Below, one piece after another: positions 1 to 10,802 of a DNA stretch of 64,000 nt. This DNA comes from JAOSJL01 sp963704035 (GTDB taxonomy: Bacteria; Actinomycetota; Acidimicrobiia; IMCC26256; JAOSJL01), in the NCBI GenBank assembly GCA_963704035.1, contig CAVPGR010000004.1, positions 310,001-374,000 of the forward strand. Direction: 5' to 3'. The translations under genes and the position numbers were made by a program. Under the pieces are notes generated by a model. It saw nothing but the letters and a program-made list of their open reading frames with translations. It searched no databases and had not been told where the DNA came from. The stretch's first letter is position 1; each line of letters begins with the position of its first letter.

Positions 1-1
1 C

Positions 2-1069
2 GACGGAATCGTCTCGGCCGCCGAGCTCGACGAGACAGTGGCGCTCATCGTCGACCACCAACTCGACGACGGCAACATCCCGTGGATCCCGGGCGGTCAC
101 ACCGACCCGTGGAACATGGTGGAGGCCGCCATGGCTCTCGACATCGGAGGGCGCCACGCCGAGGCCGAGGCCGCCTACGAGTGGCTCCGGTGCATCCAGC
201 GACCCGACGGCGCCTTCCACGCCTACTACATCGGCAACGACGTCGAGGACGTCACGATCGACACCAACGTGACCGCCTACCTCGCCAACGGCGTGCTGCA
301 CCACTACCTCTCGACCGGCGACGACCGGTTCCTGCGCGACAACTGGCCGATGGTCGCCGACGGCATCGACTTCTGTCTCGACCACCAGGCCGAGTCGGGT
401 GAGATCGTCTGGTCGGCCGACCCGACACGGCAGATCTGGCGTGGGGCCCTGCTGACCGGTTGTTCGAGCATCCACGCCAGCATCCGCTGCGCTGTCCTGT
501 TGGCCGAACACCTCGGAGACGAGCACCCCGACTGGGAGCTCTCTCTCGGCTCGCTGGCGCATGCCATCGAGCACCGTACCGAGGTGTTCCTCGACAAGGA
601 CCGCTGGGCGATGGACTGGTACTACCCCATCCTCGGTGGGGCGCTGCGTGGCGAGGCGGCCTGGTGGCGCATCGTCGAGCGCTGGCCGCACTTCGTCGTC
701 GAAGGGCGAGGCGTCCGGTGCGTGTCAGACCGGCCGTGGATCACGGCCGCCGAGACATGCGAGCTGGTGTTGGCACTCGACGCCATCGGTGAGCGCGACA
801 AGGCGCTCGAGCTCTTCGGCTGGGTTCAGTTCCTGCGCGCCGACAACGGTGGCTACTGGACGGGCATGAACTTCGACGACGACACCTTTCATCTCGACGG
901 TGCCGTGTACCCCGAGGAGCAGCCGACCTGGAACCTGGCCGCTGTGGTGCTCGCCGCACACGCGCTGGCCGGTAGCGGCCTCACCGCCTCCTTCTTCCGA
1001 TACGAGGGTCTCCCGGAAGGTTTGGATCGCGACGCCATCCTCGCCGATATCCGCCGGTCAGCCGGGTAA
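2..1069 (+). CDS. Prenyltransferase-like / alpha-alpha-barrel protein, 5' end outside window
   Basis: The frame is open from base 2, and the first in-window start (GTG at 38) lies inside the conserved region, so the gene begins upstream. About 355 residues are visible. The tryptophan- and glycine-rich pattern (IPWIPGGHTDPWN near the start, repeated helical blocks with Trp pairs) matches the six-hairpin toroid proteins that actinobacterial annotations call 'prenyltransferase', and also resembles glucoamylase-type glycosidases. No signal peptide or membrane segment is visible. In actinobacteria such genes often lie beside methyltransferases and glycosyltransferases; here a methyltransferase lies just downstream on the other strand. 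The exact substrate cannot be told from sequence. Confidence 0.6.
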   Translation, partial: DGIVSAAELDETVALIVDHQLDDGNIPWIPGGHTDPWNMVEAAMALDIGGRHAEAEAAYEWLRCIQRPDGAFHAYYIGNDVEDVTIDTNVTAYLANGVLHHYLSTGDDRFLRDNWPMVADGIDFCLDHQAESGEIVWSADPTRQIWRGALLTGCSSIHASIRCAVLLAEHLGDEHPDWELSLGSLAHAIEHRTEVFLDKDRWAMDWYYPILGGALRGEAAWWRIVERWPHFVVEGRGVRCVSDRPWITAAETCELVLALDAIGERDKALELFGWVQFLRADNGGYWTGMNFDDDTFHLDGAVYPEEQPTWNLAAVVLAAHALAGSGLTASFFRYEGLPEGLDRDAILADIRRSAG

Positions 1070-1080
1070 CCTGACGCCTC

Positions 1081-1297
1081 ATGGGATCGTCGGGAATGAA
1101 ACGCAAGGACCGCCAACACCTGCCCAAGGTGGGGTCGAAGCCGCAGCGCCGCTACTCGCAGCAGCACCAGCGCGACGCCGTGGCCGACAACTACGGCCTC
1201 GAGGTGGAGAAGCACACGACCGCCGAAAAGGTCGGTGCGGGCGTCGTCGGCGGTGATCATCGCGTGCGGCGCCATCGCGATCCTGTTCTTCACGTAA
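1081..1297 (+). CDS. Small basic single-pass membrane protein, frame broken near 1250
   Basis: Starts at ATG 1081, with a second ATG at 1096. A TAACCT hexamer at 1067-1072 lies eight bases before the ATG and no Shine-Dalgarno is visible, which suggests a leaderless transcript. The first ~50 residues are charged (KRKDRQHLPK, many Gln/Arg/Lys). Removing one base around 1248-1252 gives a hydrophobic C-terminal helix (VIIACGAIAILFFT) ending at TAA 1297; without that change the frame runs into arginine-rich nonsense. The corrected product is about 71 aa with an inside-out tail anchor. It overlaps the end of the convergent methyltransferase by 8 bases. I do not recognise the family. Confidence 0.5.
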
Positions 1298-1932
1298 GAG
1301 ATCCCTTCACACGGCGCAGCGTGCGGAGGCTGCCTTGTTGTGTCTCGGGCTCGAACCCACCGGTGTCCACGGCGCGTTGCCACACGTGAAACGGGGCCTG
1401 GCCACCGTCGTCCGGGTCCTCGAAGACGTCGTGGATGGCGAGCACTCCTCCCGGAGCGATGAAATGCGCCCACGAGTCGAAGTCGGCTCCGGCCGCCTGC
1501 CTCGGAATGACCGCCGTCGATGAACAACAATCCGAGCGGAGTGGTCCAGTGCGCCGCAAGCGTCGGCGAGTCGCCCACGACAGCGAGGACGACGTCCTCG
1601 AGGCCGGCGCGTTCCACGGTCCGGCGGAAGAACGGAAGCGTGTCCATCCGACCCGTCTCGGGGTCGACGACGCTGGAGTCGTGGTGCTCCCACCCGGCTT
1701 GATTCTCCTCGGAGCCGCGATGGTGATCCACGGTGAACAACACCGTTCCACCGGCCCGGGCCGCTGAACCCAGATAGACCGCCGACTTGCCGCAGTAGCT
1801 CCCGATCTCGAGCAGCGGGCCCACGGGCGCGGCCCTGACTCCGGCTTCGTAGAGGGCCAACCCTTCGTCGTCGGGCATGAACCCGACGGCGTCACGTGCA
1901 ATGGCGAGCGCGGGTTCATCCATGTTGTTCAT
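1290..1932 (-). CDS. Class I SAM-dependent methyltransferase, frame broken near 1490
   Basis: The ATG at 1932 overlaps the stop of the upstream DUF1330 gene (ATGA), so the two are probably translationally coupled. The N-terminal half has the SAM-binding motif LLEIGSYCGKSAVYLG (about residues 36-51). Later come LLFIDGGHSE and, after correcting one extra base in a G-rich run at about 1488-1500, WAHFIAPGGVLAIHDVFEDP, the post-I/motif IV region of cephalosporin-hydroxylase/O-methyltransferase-like proteins. About 213 aa after correction. The substrate is unknown. Neighbouring sulfatase and DUF1330 genes on the same strand suggest one transcription unit. Confidence 0.65.
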
Positions 1933-2387
1933 TCGACGGACACGTCCTCCATGAGAACCGTCGCCGGGATCAACTCGGTGCGCTCCAGACCGGCGTCGCG
2001 GTGGCGCAGAACCGCCAGGTACTCGGGGTCGGAAATCATGTCGAGAAAGGCCGCACGGTCGGGATACTCGACCACCACGACCTGGTCCCACGAGGCGTCG
2101 GGATCTCCGACGAGATGCGGTCCCGCCTCGAGCGCCGTCACGATCCGGCCCCCGTGTTCCGACACCTTGCGAAGTGCCACCTCGGCATACCGGTCGTACG
2201 CCTCCGCTCCCGTGCCGCCCGGGTCGGGATCGTCGACATAGCGGGCCGTCTCGCGAAACTTGAGGAGATTGACCATGCGCAACGGTCCGGCGTCGGGCCC
2301 CGGGTCGGCGTCCACGAACGCCGCGAGCTGTTCGGCACGGGGTTCGACGGACGACGGATCGACGAACGGCGATTCGATAGACGGCAT
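1929..2387 (-). CDS. DUF1330-like (dimeric alpha-beta barrel) protein
   Basis: 152 aa from the ATG at 2387, preceded by a good Shine-Dalgarno (AGGAG, 7 bases upstream). The core LRMVNLLKFRE ... YDRYAEVALRKVSEHGGRIVTALEAGPHLVGDPDASWDQ shows the pattern of DUF1330/EthD-type ferredoxin-like folds, with a late VVVVEYPDRAAFLDMISDPEY segment. Such proteins are small cytosolic dimers, often of unknown function. It lies 23 bases after the sulfatase and its stop overlaps the methyltransferase start, so the three genes probably form an operon. Confidence 0.7.
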   Translation of the reverse strand: MPSIESPFVDPSSVEPRAEQLAAFVDADPGPDAGPLRMVNLLKFRETARYVDDPDPGGTGAEAYDRYAEVALRKVSEHGGRIVTALEAGPHLVGDPDASWDQVVVVEYPDRAAFLDMISDPEYLAVLRHRDAGLERTELIPATVLMEDVSVE

Positions 2388-2410
2388 TGGTGCTCCTTGG
2401 GGTTGTGCTC

Positions 2411-4012
2411 TCAGGCCGGGCGCGCGACAGCCAACTTCGGGTCGCGCTCGGGCGGGAGGCTGTCTCTCAGGTCGGCGACGAGATCGTCGCGCAGTGACCG
2501 GTAGCCGGCATCGTCCCACAGGTTCCGGAACTGGTGAGGGTCCGCCTCCACGTCGTAGAGCTCGCCCTCGGTGCCGTCGTAGTCGACATCGGTTTCGGGG
2601 CTTTCGGTGATACCGAGGATTCCCAGGGCGAGCCACTCCTCGAGGCCGTTCGGAACTCCCCGGGTGCTCGGTTCGTAGGCGGTGGCGAGCCACCCGTCGC
2701 GGTAGATCGAGCGCAGGTGCATCCCGTAGCCCGGGAACTGGGAGTCCCACTCGCACAGTGCCCGTTCGCGACCCGACCCCGGCGCCTTCGGTAACGGGTG
2801 AGCCTTGCATCCAATCCGGCCCCTCGATGCCCGCGATCTCACAGAAAGTCGGTGCCAGGTCGAGGTGTCCCACCGGCTCGGGAACCGACGCCGGCGCCAC
2901 AGCAGCTTTCGGCGCCGGGCGCCAGACGAGCGGAACACGCATCAGCGAGTCGGTGTGGAACGGCCCCTTGAACATGAGCCCGTAGTCGCCCTGGAGCTCG
3001 CCGTGGTCGGTGGTGAAGAAGACGTCCGTTCGTTCGTCCCAGCCGCGAGTCGTCACGCGATCGAGAACGCGCCCACATGCCTCGTCGATCATCTCGTTCA
3101 TGATGTGACACATGGCGTTGATCTCGCGGATCTGGTCATCGGTCATCGACGCCGGTCGGAACGTCATCGCCGCACCCTCGAGGTTCACGAAGTCGCCGTC
3201 GAAGTAGCGCAGCCAGTGTTCGGGCTTTGCTTGCAAGGACCTCCCGGATGGCGTCGTGTGATCCGGGGTGGCCCGACGGAAGGTCGAGGTCGCGCCAGTC
3301 GACGCGGTAGCGCTCGGAGTCGGGCGGATCCCACGGGTGGTGAGGGTCGGGGAAGCTCATCCAGACGAACCAGTCGTCATCGGCGTCGAGTGAATCGAGG
3401 TACGCGATCGTCCGGTCGGCGACCCAGTCGGTGTGGTAGTGCTCGCGGGGAATCGGGTTGATCTCTGTCTCGGGTGCGCCGGTGTCGCCACCACCGGAGG
3501 CGCCGAGGAGCTCGGCGAAGCCTCCGTCCTCACCGGGGAAGTTCTCCATCAGCCACTTGCCGTAGTGCTGGAGTGGGTTTCCGAACGCGGCCGGAACGTG
3601 CATGCTCAGCTCGACGTGATCGAAGCCGCGCATGGGCCCGGTGGAGTCGGTGTCGGCCAGGTAGTTCTCGGGGTAGACGTGTTCCGGGTCGAACCCCGGC
3701 TCGAAGTGGGCCTTGCCCAGGAGCGCGGTGCGGTATCCGGCGCGTGCCGCGGAGCTCCGCGGCAACGCTGGGGGCGTCGGCCGGGAGCGGCACACCGTTG
3801 GCGAAGACGCCGTGTGTGCGGACGTACTGGCCGGTGAGCATCGTGGAGCGCGCCGGCATGCACACCGTGTTCTGGTTGTAGGCACGGCGGTAGTTCACCC
3901 CGGACGCGGCCAGGGCGTCCACGACAGGCGTGCGGGCGATCGTGCCGCCGTTGCACCCGAGCGCGTCGTAGCGCTGCTGGTCGGTGGTGATGAACAGGAT
4001 GTTGCGCCCCAC
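2411..4012 (-). CDS. Type I sulfatase (formylglycine-dependent), three frame breaks
   Basis: Sulfatase of the alkaline phosphatase superfamily, about 530 aa after correction. GTG start at 4012 with GGGAGG upstream. The N-terminus ILFITTDQQRYDALG carries the metal-binding Asp; NTVCMPARS at residues ~48-56 is the CxPxR motif whose Cys (residue 51) would be converted to formylglycine. GKAHFEPG, FFTTDHGELQGDYG (second metal site) and the C-terminal ELYDVEADPHQFRNLWDD are typical of arylsulfatase/choline-sulfatase-like enzymes. No signal peptide, so probably cytoplasmic. The frame breaks near 3750, 3235 and 2780 each look like one extra base. Its start lies 19 bases from a perfect 23-bp inverted repeat. 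Confidence 0.85.
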
Positions 4013-4030
4013 CTGGAGTCCCTCCCGTGA

Positions 4031-4081
4031 TTTGATGCGTCCCTGGCGCGCGCTATACGCGCGCGCCAGGGACGCATCAAA
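4031..4081. repeat. Perfect long inverted repeat (23-bp stem, 5-nt loop)
   Basis: The arms 4031-4053 and 4059-4081 are exactly complementary around a TATAC loop. The arms begin TTTGATGCGTCC and the centre is alternating CG. It sits between divergent genes, close to the sulfatase start and about 150 bases from glpX. Neither side has a T-tract, so it does not look like an intrinsic terminator. It may be a cruciform, an operator or a mobile REP-like palindrome. A decayed relative lies at 6202-6242. Confidence 0.85.
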
Positions 4082-4232
4082 AGGTGTGGGGCGACGCTAG
4101 CGGAATGGCGGGTAGGGGGGTAACGGGTGCGGGCAGCGGGTGCGGGCAACTCGTGACGGAACCCCGGGCGGGCGTAGTGTCGGTGTGACCGCAGCGGCGG
4201 TCCGCAGAACCGGCAGTCCGGAGGAGCCCACG

Positions 4233-5225
4233 ATGGAGCAACGCCAACCGCCCGACAAGAACCTGGCGCTCGATCTGGTCCGCACCACCGAAGCAGCCGC
4301 GTTGGCCGGTGGACGCTGGATGGGACGTGGCGACAAGATCGCCGCCGACCAGGCCGCTGTCGACGCCATGCGCCTCGTACTCAACTCCGTCTCGATGGAC
4401 GGCATCGTCGTCATCGGCGAGGGCGAAAAGGACGAAGCGCCGATGCTCTACAACGGCGAGCAGATCGGTGACGGGAATCCTCCCCACGTCGACATCGCGG
4501 TCGATCCGATCGACGGCACGACGCTCACGTCCCTCGGGCGGCCCGGAGCCATTGCCGTCATCGCCGTCTCCGAACGTGGCTCGATGTTCAACCCGGGCCC
4601 CTGCGTGTACATGGAGAAGGTCGCTGCGGGACCGGAAGCAGCCGATGTGATCGACCTGGAAGCGTCGATCAGCGACAACATCAGAGCCGTCGCGAAGGCA
4701 AAGGGCGAAGACGTCGAGGACGTCACCGTCGTCGTTCTCGACCGCGACCGCCACACCGAGATCATCGCCGAGTGCCGCGAGGTCGGCGCCCGCATCCGCC
4801 TGATTCCCGACGGCGACGTCGCAGGTGCCATCTCGGCGGCCTGGACCGACAGCGGAGCCGACATCCTCTTCGGGATCGGCGGAACACCCGAGGGTGTCAT
4901 CGCAGCCGCGGCGCTCAAGGCACTGGGTGGTGGAATGCAGGGCCGTCTCTGGCCGCGCAACGACCTCGAACGCCAGGCCGCGATCGACGAGGGCTACGAC
5001 CTCAGCCGCATCCTGACCATCGACGACCTCATCGACAGCGACGACTGCTTCTTCGCCTGTACCGGCATCACAGGTGGCGACCTCGTCCCGGGAGTGCGCT
5101 ACTGGGGCGAGGGCGCCCGGACACATTCGATCGTGATGCGTTCGAAGAGCGGCACGATCCGACGGATCGAGGCCAACCACACGTGGCGCAAGTTGATGCA
5201 GTACTCCGCGATCGACTTCGACTAA
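4233..5225 (+). CDS. glpX: Class II fructose-1,6-bisphosphatase GlpX
   Basis: Gluconeogenic enzyme that hydrolyses fructose-1,6-bisphosphate to fructose-6-phosphate; cytosolic and metal-dependent. 330 aa from ATG 4233, chosen because GGAGGAG lies 5-11 bases upstream; the open frame continues further but without a family match. Family motifs: IGEGEKDEAPMLYNGE (residues ~58-73), DPIDGTT (metal site, ~88-94), FGIGGTPEGVIAAAALKALGG and GQGRLWPRND-like GMQGRLWPRND. The length matches the family. Actinobacteria typically rely on GlpX as their only FBPase. It stands alone, divergent from the sulfatase group and convergent with the next gene. Confidence 0.95.
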   Translation: MEQRQPPDKNLALDLVRTTEAAALAGGRWMGRGDKIAADQAAVDAMRLVLNSVSMDGIVVIGEGEKDEAPMLYNGEQIGDGNPPHVDIAVDPIDGTTLTSLGRPGAIAVIAVSERGSMFNPGPCVYMEKVAAGPEAADVIDLEASISDNIRAVAKAKGEDVEDVTVVVLDRDRHTEIIAECREVGARIRLIPDGDVAGAISAAWTDSGADILFGIGGTPEGVIAAAALKALGGGMQGRLWPRNDLERQAAIDEGYDLSRILTIDDLIDSDDCFFACTGITGGDLVPGVRYWGEGARTHSIVMRSKSGTIRRIEANHTWRKLMQYSAIDFD

Positions 5226-5232
5226 CGCGTTT

Positions 5233-6189
5233 CTAGCGAGAGCGCGCGGCGGGGCGCAGCGCCTCCCACGCGCTGCTGACCGTCGTGTTCCAGTCGTAGA
5301 CCGACCACCCGATGGCCCCGCCCTCGGTGGCGGCCCGCACGAGGCCTGCGTCGTCCACCGCCGACGTGGCATCCGCGATGCCGCCGATGACGTGCATGGG
5401 GATCTCGGAGCCGACCGCTTCCCGAAGCAGCAGCATGTTCCCGGCCGTGTAGCCGAAGCCTTCACGCAGCCCCGAGTCTTCGGTGCGGTTCGTCCAGTAG
5501 CTCATGGGAAGAAGGACGTCCACGCTGCCGGCCAACGCCTCATAGGGATACCCCGGCCAGAGGTCCGGGTTGACCTCGGACACGAGGAGCGGTTCGACAA
5601 CGATCGCACCCAAAGCGTCGTCGCCCAGGAGCTCTGCTGACCGCCTGGCCAGCTCTACCGCCTTGCCGGAACGCGCGTCGTGGTCCTCCTCCGTCTGTGT
5701 CCACTCGATGTCGAGAGCGATCCCGTCGAATCGGTGGCCCTCGTACTCGAACTCGTCGATGGCCGACACATACGCCAGATCGCGGTCGACGTCACCATGA
5801 CGGGGAACGAACCAGCCGACGACGCGGATCCCGACCTCATGGGCACTCACGATGAAGGACCCGAGCACATCGGGATCGACAACACTCGGTTCGGCGTCGG
5901 TTTCGTTGGCCGCCTGGAAGTAGAGCGTCTCGACGCCCACCCCGGCCATGTCGGCCAGCGAATCGGGCGTCACAGGAGGTGGATCGCCGGCGACAGCGGG
6001 GTCGAAATCGAAGATGTCGACCCATGTGCCCAGACCCTCGTAGACCGAAACATCGCGCGTGACACCCGGTGCCGAGATCGGCTCGCGGCCGTCGGGCACC
6101 AGGGCATCGGGCGGAAACGTCCCGGCACCGCCACTGATCCCCCACGCGAGGAGAACGAGAAACGTGAATCCGACCAGCAGGGTCTTCAC
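5233..6189 (-). CDS. Membrane-anchored TIM-barrel glycoside-hydrolase-like protein
   Basis: 318 aa from GTG 6189. The N-terminus LLVGFTFLVLLAWGISGG is one hydrophobic segment (signal anchor or signal peptide), so the rest should lie outside the membrane. The body has TLYFQAANETD, IRVVGWFVPRHGDVDRDLAYV, FDGIALDIEWTQ (an Asp/Glu pair in strand-loop position typical of GH18/COG1649-type barrels), VDVLLPMSYW and AIGWSVYDWNTT. This strand pattern is that of a (beta/alpha)8 hydrolase, but I cannot name the family or substrate. A decayed copy of the 4031 palindrome lies 13 bases upstream of the start. Confidence 0.6.
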   Translation of the reverse strand: MKTLLVGFTFLVLLAWGISGGAGTFPPDALVPDGREPISAPGVTRDVSVYEGLGTWVDIFDFDPAVAGDPPPVTPDSLADMAGVGVETLYFQAANETDAEPSVVDPDVLGSFIVSAHEVGIRVVGWFVPRHGDVDRDLAYVSAIDEFEYEGHRFDGIALDIEWTQTEEDHDARSGKAVELARRSAELLGDDALGAIVVEPLLVSEVNPDLWPGYPYEALAGSVDVLLPMSYWTNRTEDSGLREGFGYTAGNMLLLREAVGSEIPMHVIGGIADATSAVDDAGLVRAATEGGAIGWSVYDWNTTVSSAWEALRPAARSR

Positions 6190-6201
6190 ACCCGCACCTT
6201 A

Positions 6202-6242
6202 TGATGCGTCCGTGAGGTCCGAATAGCGCGCGCCTTGGACGC
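6202..6242. repeat. Degenerate copy of the 4031-4081 palindrome
   Basis: The left block TGATGCGTCC (6202-6211) and the right blocks GCGCGCGCC (6226-6234) and GGACGC (6237-6242) match the arms of the perfect inverted repeat at 4031, while the middle has diverged. It fills the gap between atpC and the next minus-strand gene. GCGTCC/GGACGC can still pair. Confidence 0.5.
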
Positions 6243-6248
6243 CTGTAG

Positions 6249-6656
6249 CTAGGAGAGCGACGCTTCGTCGGCGGCGCCGGCTGCCACCAGACGTGTCGTG
6301 GCACGTGCCAGGGCGGCCTCGACCTCGGCGGTGGGCTCGTCATCCATGGCCTGTTGTGACCGGTCGCGAGCAGCGGTGGCCCGCTCGACATCGATGTCGC
6401 CCGACATCTCGGCGACGTCGGAGAGCACGATCACGTTGCCGCCCGTGACCTCCACGAAACCTCCGTGGATCGCAGCCACTTCCTCGTTGCCATCTTCGTG
6501 GATGATGCGAACAACGCCGATGCCGAGCGACCCGAGGAAAGGCGCGTGACCCGGCAGGAACGCGATGTCGCCTTCGGTCGTGCGCGCGACGATCATCTCC
6601 GCGTCGCCGGAGTAGAGCATCTGCTCCGGGGAGACGAGCTCGACGTGGACAGACAC
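6249..6656 (-). CDS. atpC: ATP synthase F1 epsilon subunit
   Basis: 135 aa. Part of the central stalk; couples rotation and can inhibit ATP hydrolysis. The N-terminal beta-sandwich is clear (HVELVSPEQMLYSGDAEMIVARTTEGDIAFLPGHAPFLGSL), with HGGFVEVTGGNVIVLSDVAE following, and a helical C-terminus of normal length. It starts three bases after the atpD stop and is the last gene of the minus-strand atp operon. Confidence 0.96.
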   Translation of the reverse strand: MSVHVELVSPEQMLYSGDAEMIVARTTEGDIAFLPGHAPFLGSLGIGVVRIIHEDGNEEVAAIHGGFVEVTGGNVIVLSDVAEMSGDIDVERATAARDRSQQAMDDEPTAEVEAALARATTRLVAAGAADEASLS

Positions 6657-6659
6657 GGA

Positions 6660-8099
6660 TCAGCTCTCCTCGAGCTCGCGGGCCTTGGCCAGCACGCTCT
6701 CGGCACCGCCGACGTTGAAGAACGCCTGCTCGGGCACCTCGTCGAGCTCGCCGTCCACGAGGGCTTCGAACGACTCCACGGTCTCCTCACGGGAGACGTA
6801 GATGCCCTTGTTGCCCGTGAACTTCTCGCCGACGAAGAACGGCTGCGAGAGGAAACGCTGCACCTTACGGGCCCGGTTCACCGTCACCTTGTCTTCCTCG
6901 GACAACTCGTCCATCCCGAGGATGGCGATGATGTCCTGGAGCTCTTTGAACCGTTGGAGCACCTCCTGGGTGCGCCGGGCGACCTCGTAGTGCCGTTCCC
7001 CGACGACCTCGGGAGCGAGGATGTTCGACGTCGACGCCAGCGGGTCGACCGCCGGGTAGATACCGAGCGACGCAATCTGCCGGGACAGCTCCGTGGTGGC
7101 GTCGAGGTGGGTGAACGTGGTGAACGGCGCCGGGTCGGTGTAGTCGTCCGCGGGGACGTAGACCGCCTGCAGCGACGTGATCGATCGACCCTTGGTCGAC
7201 GTGATCCGCTCCTGGAGCTCGCCCATCTCGTCGGCCAACGTCGGCTGGTAGCCCACCGCCGACGGCATGCGCCCCAGAAGGGTCGACACTTCGGAACCGG
7301 CCTGAACGAACCGGAAGATGTTGTCGACGAACAGCAAAACGTCCTGATGCTTCACGTCACGGAAATACTCGGCCATCGTGAGCGCCGACAGCGCCACGCG
7401 CAGGCGCACGCCGGGCGGCTCGTCCATCTGTCCGTACACGAGGGCGGCCTTCTCGATGACGCCGGACTCCTGCATCTCGATGTGGAGGTCGGTGCCCTCA
7501 CGGGTGCGCTCCCCCACTCCGGCGAACACCGACACGCCACCGTGCTGGCTGGCGACCCGGTTGATCATCTCCATGATGAGAACGGTCTTGCCGACCCCGG
7601 CACCGCCGAACAGGCCGATCTTGCCGCCCTGCACGTAGGGCTCGAGGAGGTCGATGACCTTGATGCCCGTCTCGAACATCTCGGCACGCGGCTCGAGCTC
7701 GTCGAACGGCGGAGGGTCACGGTGGATCTCCCACCGGTCCTCGATACCGCTGAGCTCCGCCTCGGTGATGTCGAGGGGCTCACCGATCACGTTGAAGACG
7801 TGTCCGAGCGTGCCGTCACCCACGGGCACGGTGATTCCCGTGCCGGTGTTGCGCACCGTGGCGCCGCGACGCAGGCCGTCGGTCGGCTTCATGCACACCG
7901 CACGAACCCGACCCTCCCCGATCTGCTGCGCGACCTCCGCGGTGATGGTGAGGGTCTCGCCCTCGAGCTCGACGTCCATCTGCACCGCCGTGTTGATCTC
8001 GGGCAACGAGTCGGCGGGGAACTCGACGTCGACCACGGGACCGGCGATGGCGACCACACGGCCGTCCTTCAGCTGGATGTCCTGTTCGGTCACTGCCAT
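6660..8099 (-). CDS. atpD: ATP synthase F1 beta subunit
   Basis: 479 aa catalytic subunit. Walker A GGAGVGKTVLIMEMI, the catalytic-Glu region GVGERTREGTDL, Walker B DVLLFVDNIFRF and the DELSEED-equivalent GMDELSEEDK are all present. Length and motifs are normal and the frame is intact. It lies between atpG and atpC in the standard order, with a short Shine-Dalgarno (GAGGAG) just upstream. Confidence 0.98.
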   Translation of the reverse strand: MAVTEQDIQLKDGRVVAIAGPVVDVEFPADSLPEINTAVQMDVELEGETLTITAEVAQQIGEGRVRAVCMKPTDGLRRGATVRNTGTGITVPVGDGTLGHVFNVIGEPLDITEAELSGIEDRWEIHRDPPPFDELEPRAEMFETGIKVIDLLEPYVQGGKIGLFGGAGVGKTVLIMEMINRVASQHGGVSVFAGVGERTREGTDLHIEMQESGVIEKAALVYGQMDEPPGVRLRVALSALTMAEYFRDVKHQDVLLFVDNIFRFVQAGSEVSTLLGRMPSAVGYQPTLADEMGELQERITSTKGRSITSLQAVYVPADDYTDPAPFTTFTHLDATTELSRQIASLGIYPAVDPLASTSNILAPEVVGERHYEVARRTQEVLQRFKELQDIIAILGMDELSEEDKVTVNRARKVQRFLSQPFFVGEKFTGNKGIYVSREETVESFEALVDGELDEVPEQAFFNVGGAESVLAKARELEES

Positions 8100-8155
8100 C
8101 GGATACTCCTCATCGAAAAGCCGGTGTCAAAGGGGGGGTGTCAAGAGAGTCAGTG

Positions 8156-9136
8156 CTAGGTGCTGTCGGAGCCGAGCAGGTACCCGGCCTCGCCCGCGTC
8201 GACCAGTGCGGGTTCGGTCTCGGTGGCCACGGCGCCGGATCGCAACGCCTCGGCACCGCCCACGATCTCCATGATCTCGGTGGTGATGGCGTCCTGGCGG
8301 GCGCGGTTCATCTGGCGGCTCAAGGTGGTCTTGAGCTCTTCGGCGTTGTCGGTGGCAGCCTTCATCGCGGTCTGGCGTGCCGCGTGCTCGGAGGCGGCCG
8401 CGTTGAGCAGAGCCGCGTAGATGCGTGCCTCGATGTAGCGCGGCAGGAGACGCTGGAGGATGGCGTCGGGAGCAGGCTCGAACTCGTAGCCGGCCACGGC
8501 GTGGCGCTCGTCGGCCGTGATGATCTCGTCTTCACCCGCCACGACCTCGGCCTCGAGCGGGATCAGTGGTCGGAGCACGACCTCCTGGAAGCCGGCGGTG
8601 ACGAAGCGCGTGTAGACGAGGTCGACCTGGTCGATGTCGCCCTCGAGAAACGCCGTGTTGATCGCGGCGGCGATCTCCCGGGCGTTCTCGTAGGAAGGCT
8701 TGTCGGTGAAACCACCGAAGGACTCGTCGATCGAAAACTCCCGAAAACGGAAGTAGCCCTCGGCCTTGCGGCCCACCGTGAAGAGCGCGTAGTCGCGGCC
8801 CTGCTCGCGGTGCTCTCGGATCGCGCCCTCGGTCGCCCGAATCACGTTTGCGTTGTAGGCGCCGGCGAGGCCTCGGTCTCCGGCGATGGCGACGTGGGCC
8901 ACCCGCGTGGTCTGCGGACGCGCCGTCAGGTAGTCGTTGTCGAGTCCCGTGGAAGCCGCGGCGAGGTTGCGAACCACCTTGGTGATCTCGTCGCTGTAGG
9001 GCACGGCAGCCTGGACGCGGGCCTGCGCCTTGACGATCCGGCTCGCCGCGATGAGCTCCATCGCACGCGTGATCTTCTTCGTCGAGTCGACGCTCTTGAT
9101 CCTCCGACGGAGGATGCGCTCCTGCGCCCCTGCCAT
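8156..9136 (-). CDS. atpG: ATP synthase F1 gamma subunit
   Basis: 326 aa from ATG 9136. The start MAGAQERILRRRIKSVDSTKKITRAMELIAASRIVKAQ and the C-terminal coiled-coil NAAASEHAARQTAMKAATDNAEELKTTLSRQMNRARQDAITTEIMEIVGGAEAL are diagnostic of the rotor shaft. It is slightly longer than the E. coli subunit because of a ~10-residue C-terminal tail. The gap to atpA is about 50 bases. Confidence 0.97.
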   Translation of the reverse strand: MAGAQERILRRRIKSVDSTKKITRAMELIAASRIVKAQARVQAAVPYSDEITKVVRNLAAASTGLDNDYLTARPQTTRVAHVAIAGDRGLAGAYNANVIRATEGAIREHREQGRDYALFTVGRKAEGYFRFREFSIDESFGGFTDKPSYENAREIAAAINTAFLEGDIDQVDLVYTRFVTAGFQEVVLRPLIPLEAEVVAGEDEIITADERHAVAGYEFEPAPDAILQRLLPRYIEARIYAALLNAAASEHAARQTAMKAATDNAEELKTTLSRQMNRARQDAITTEIMEIVGGAEALRSGAVATETEPALVDAGEAGYLLGSDST

Positions 9137-9188
9137 GCTTATGCGCTCCGGTCCCCGTGGACCCTCGGGTGCAGGCCCATTCGGCTCA

Positions 9189-10801
<1,613 letters not shown>

Positions 10802-10802
<1 letters not shown>

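Noticed and set aside
4031..4081. Intrinsic terminator
   Set aside because: It lies between divergent gene starts and has no T-tract on either side.
4140..4232. Upstream extension of glpX to an earlier start
   Set aside because: The extra residues lack similarity to the family, and a good ribosome binding site lies directly before ATG 4233.
6465..8159. Long plus-strand frame opposite atpD/atpC
   Set aside because: Shadow of the highly biased codons of the atp genes; His/Arg/Leu-rich with no recognisable domain.
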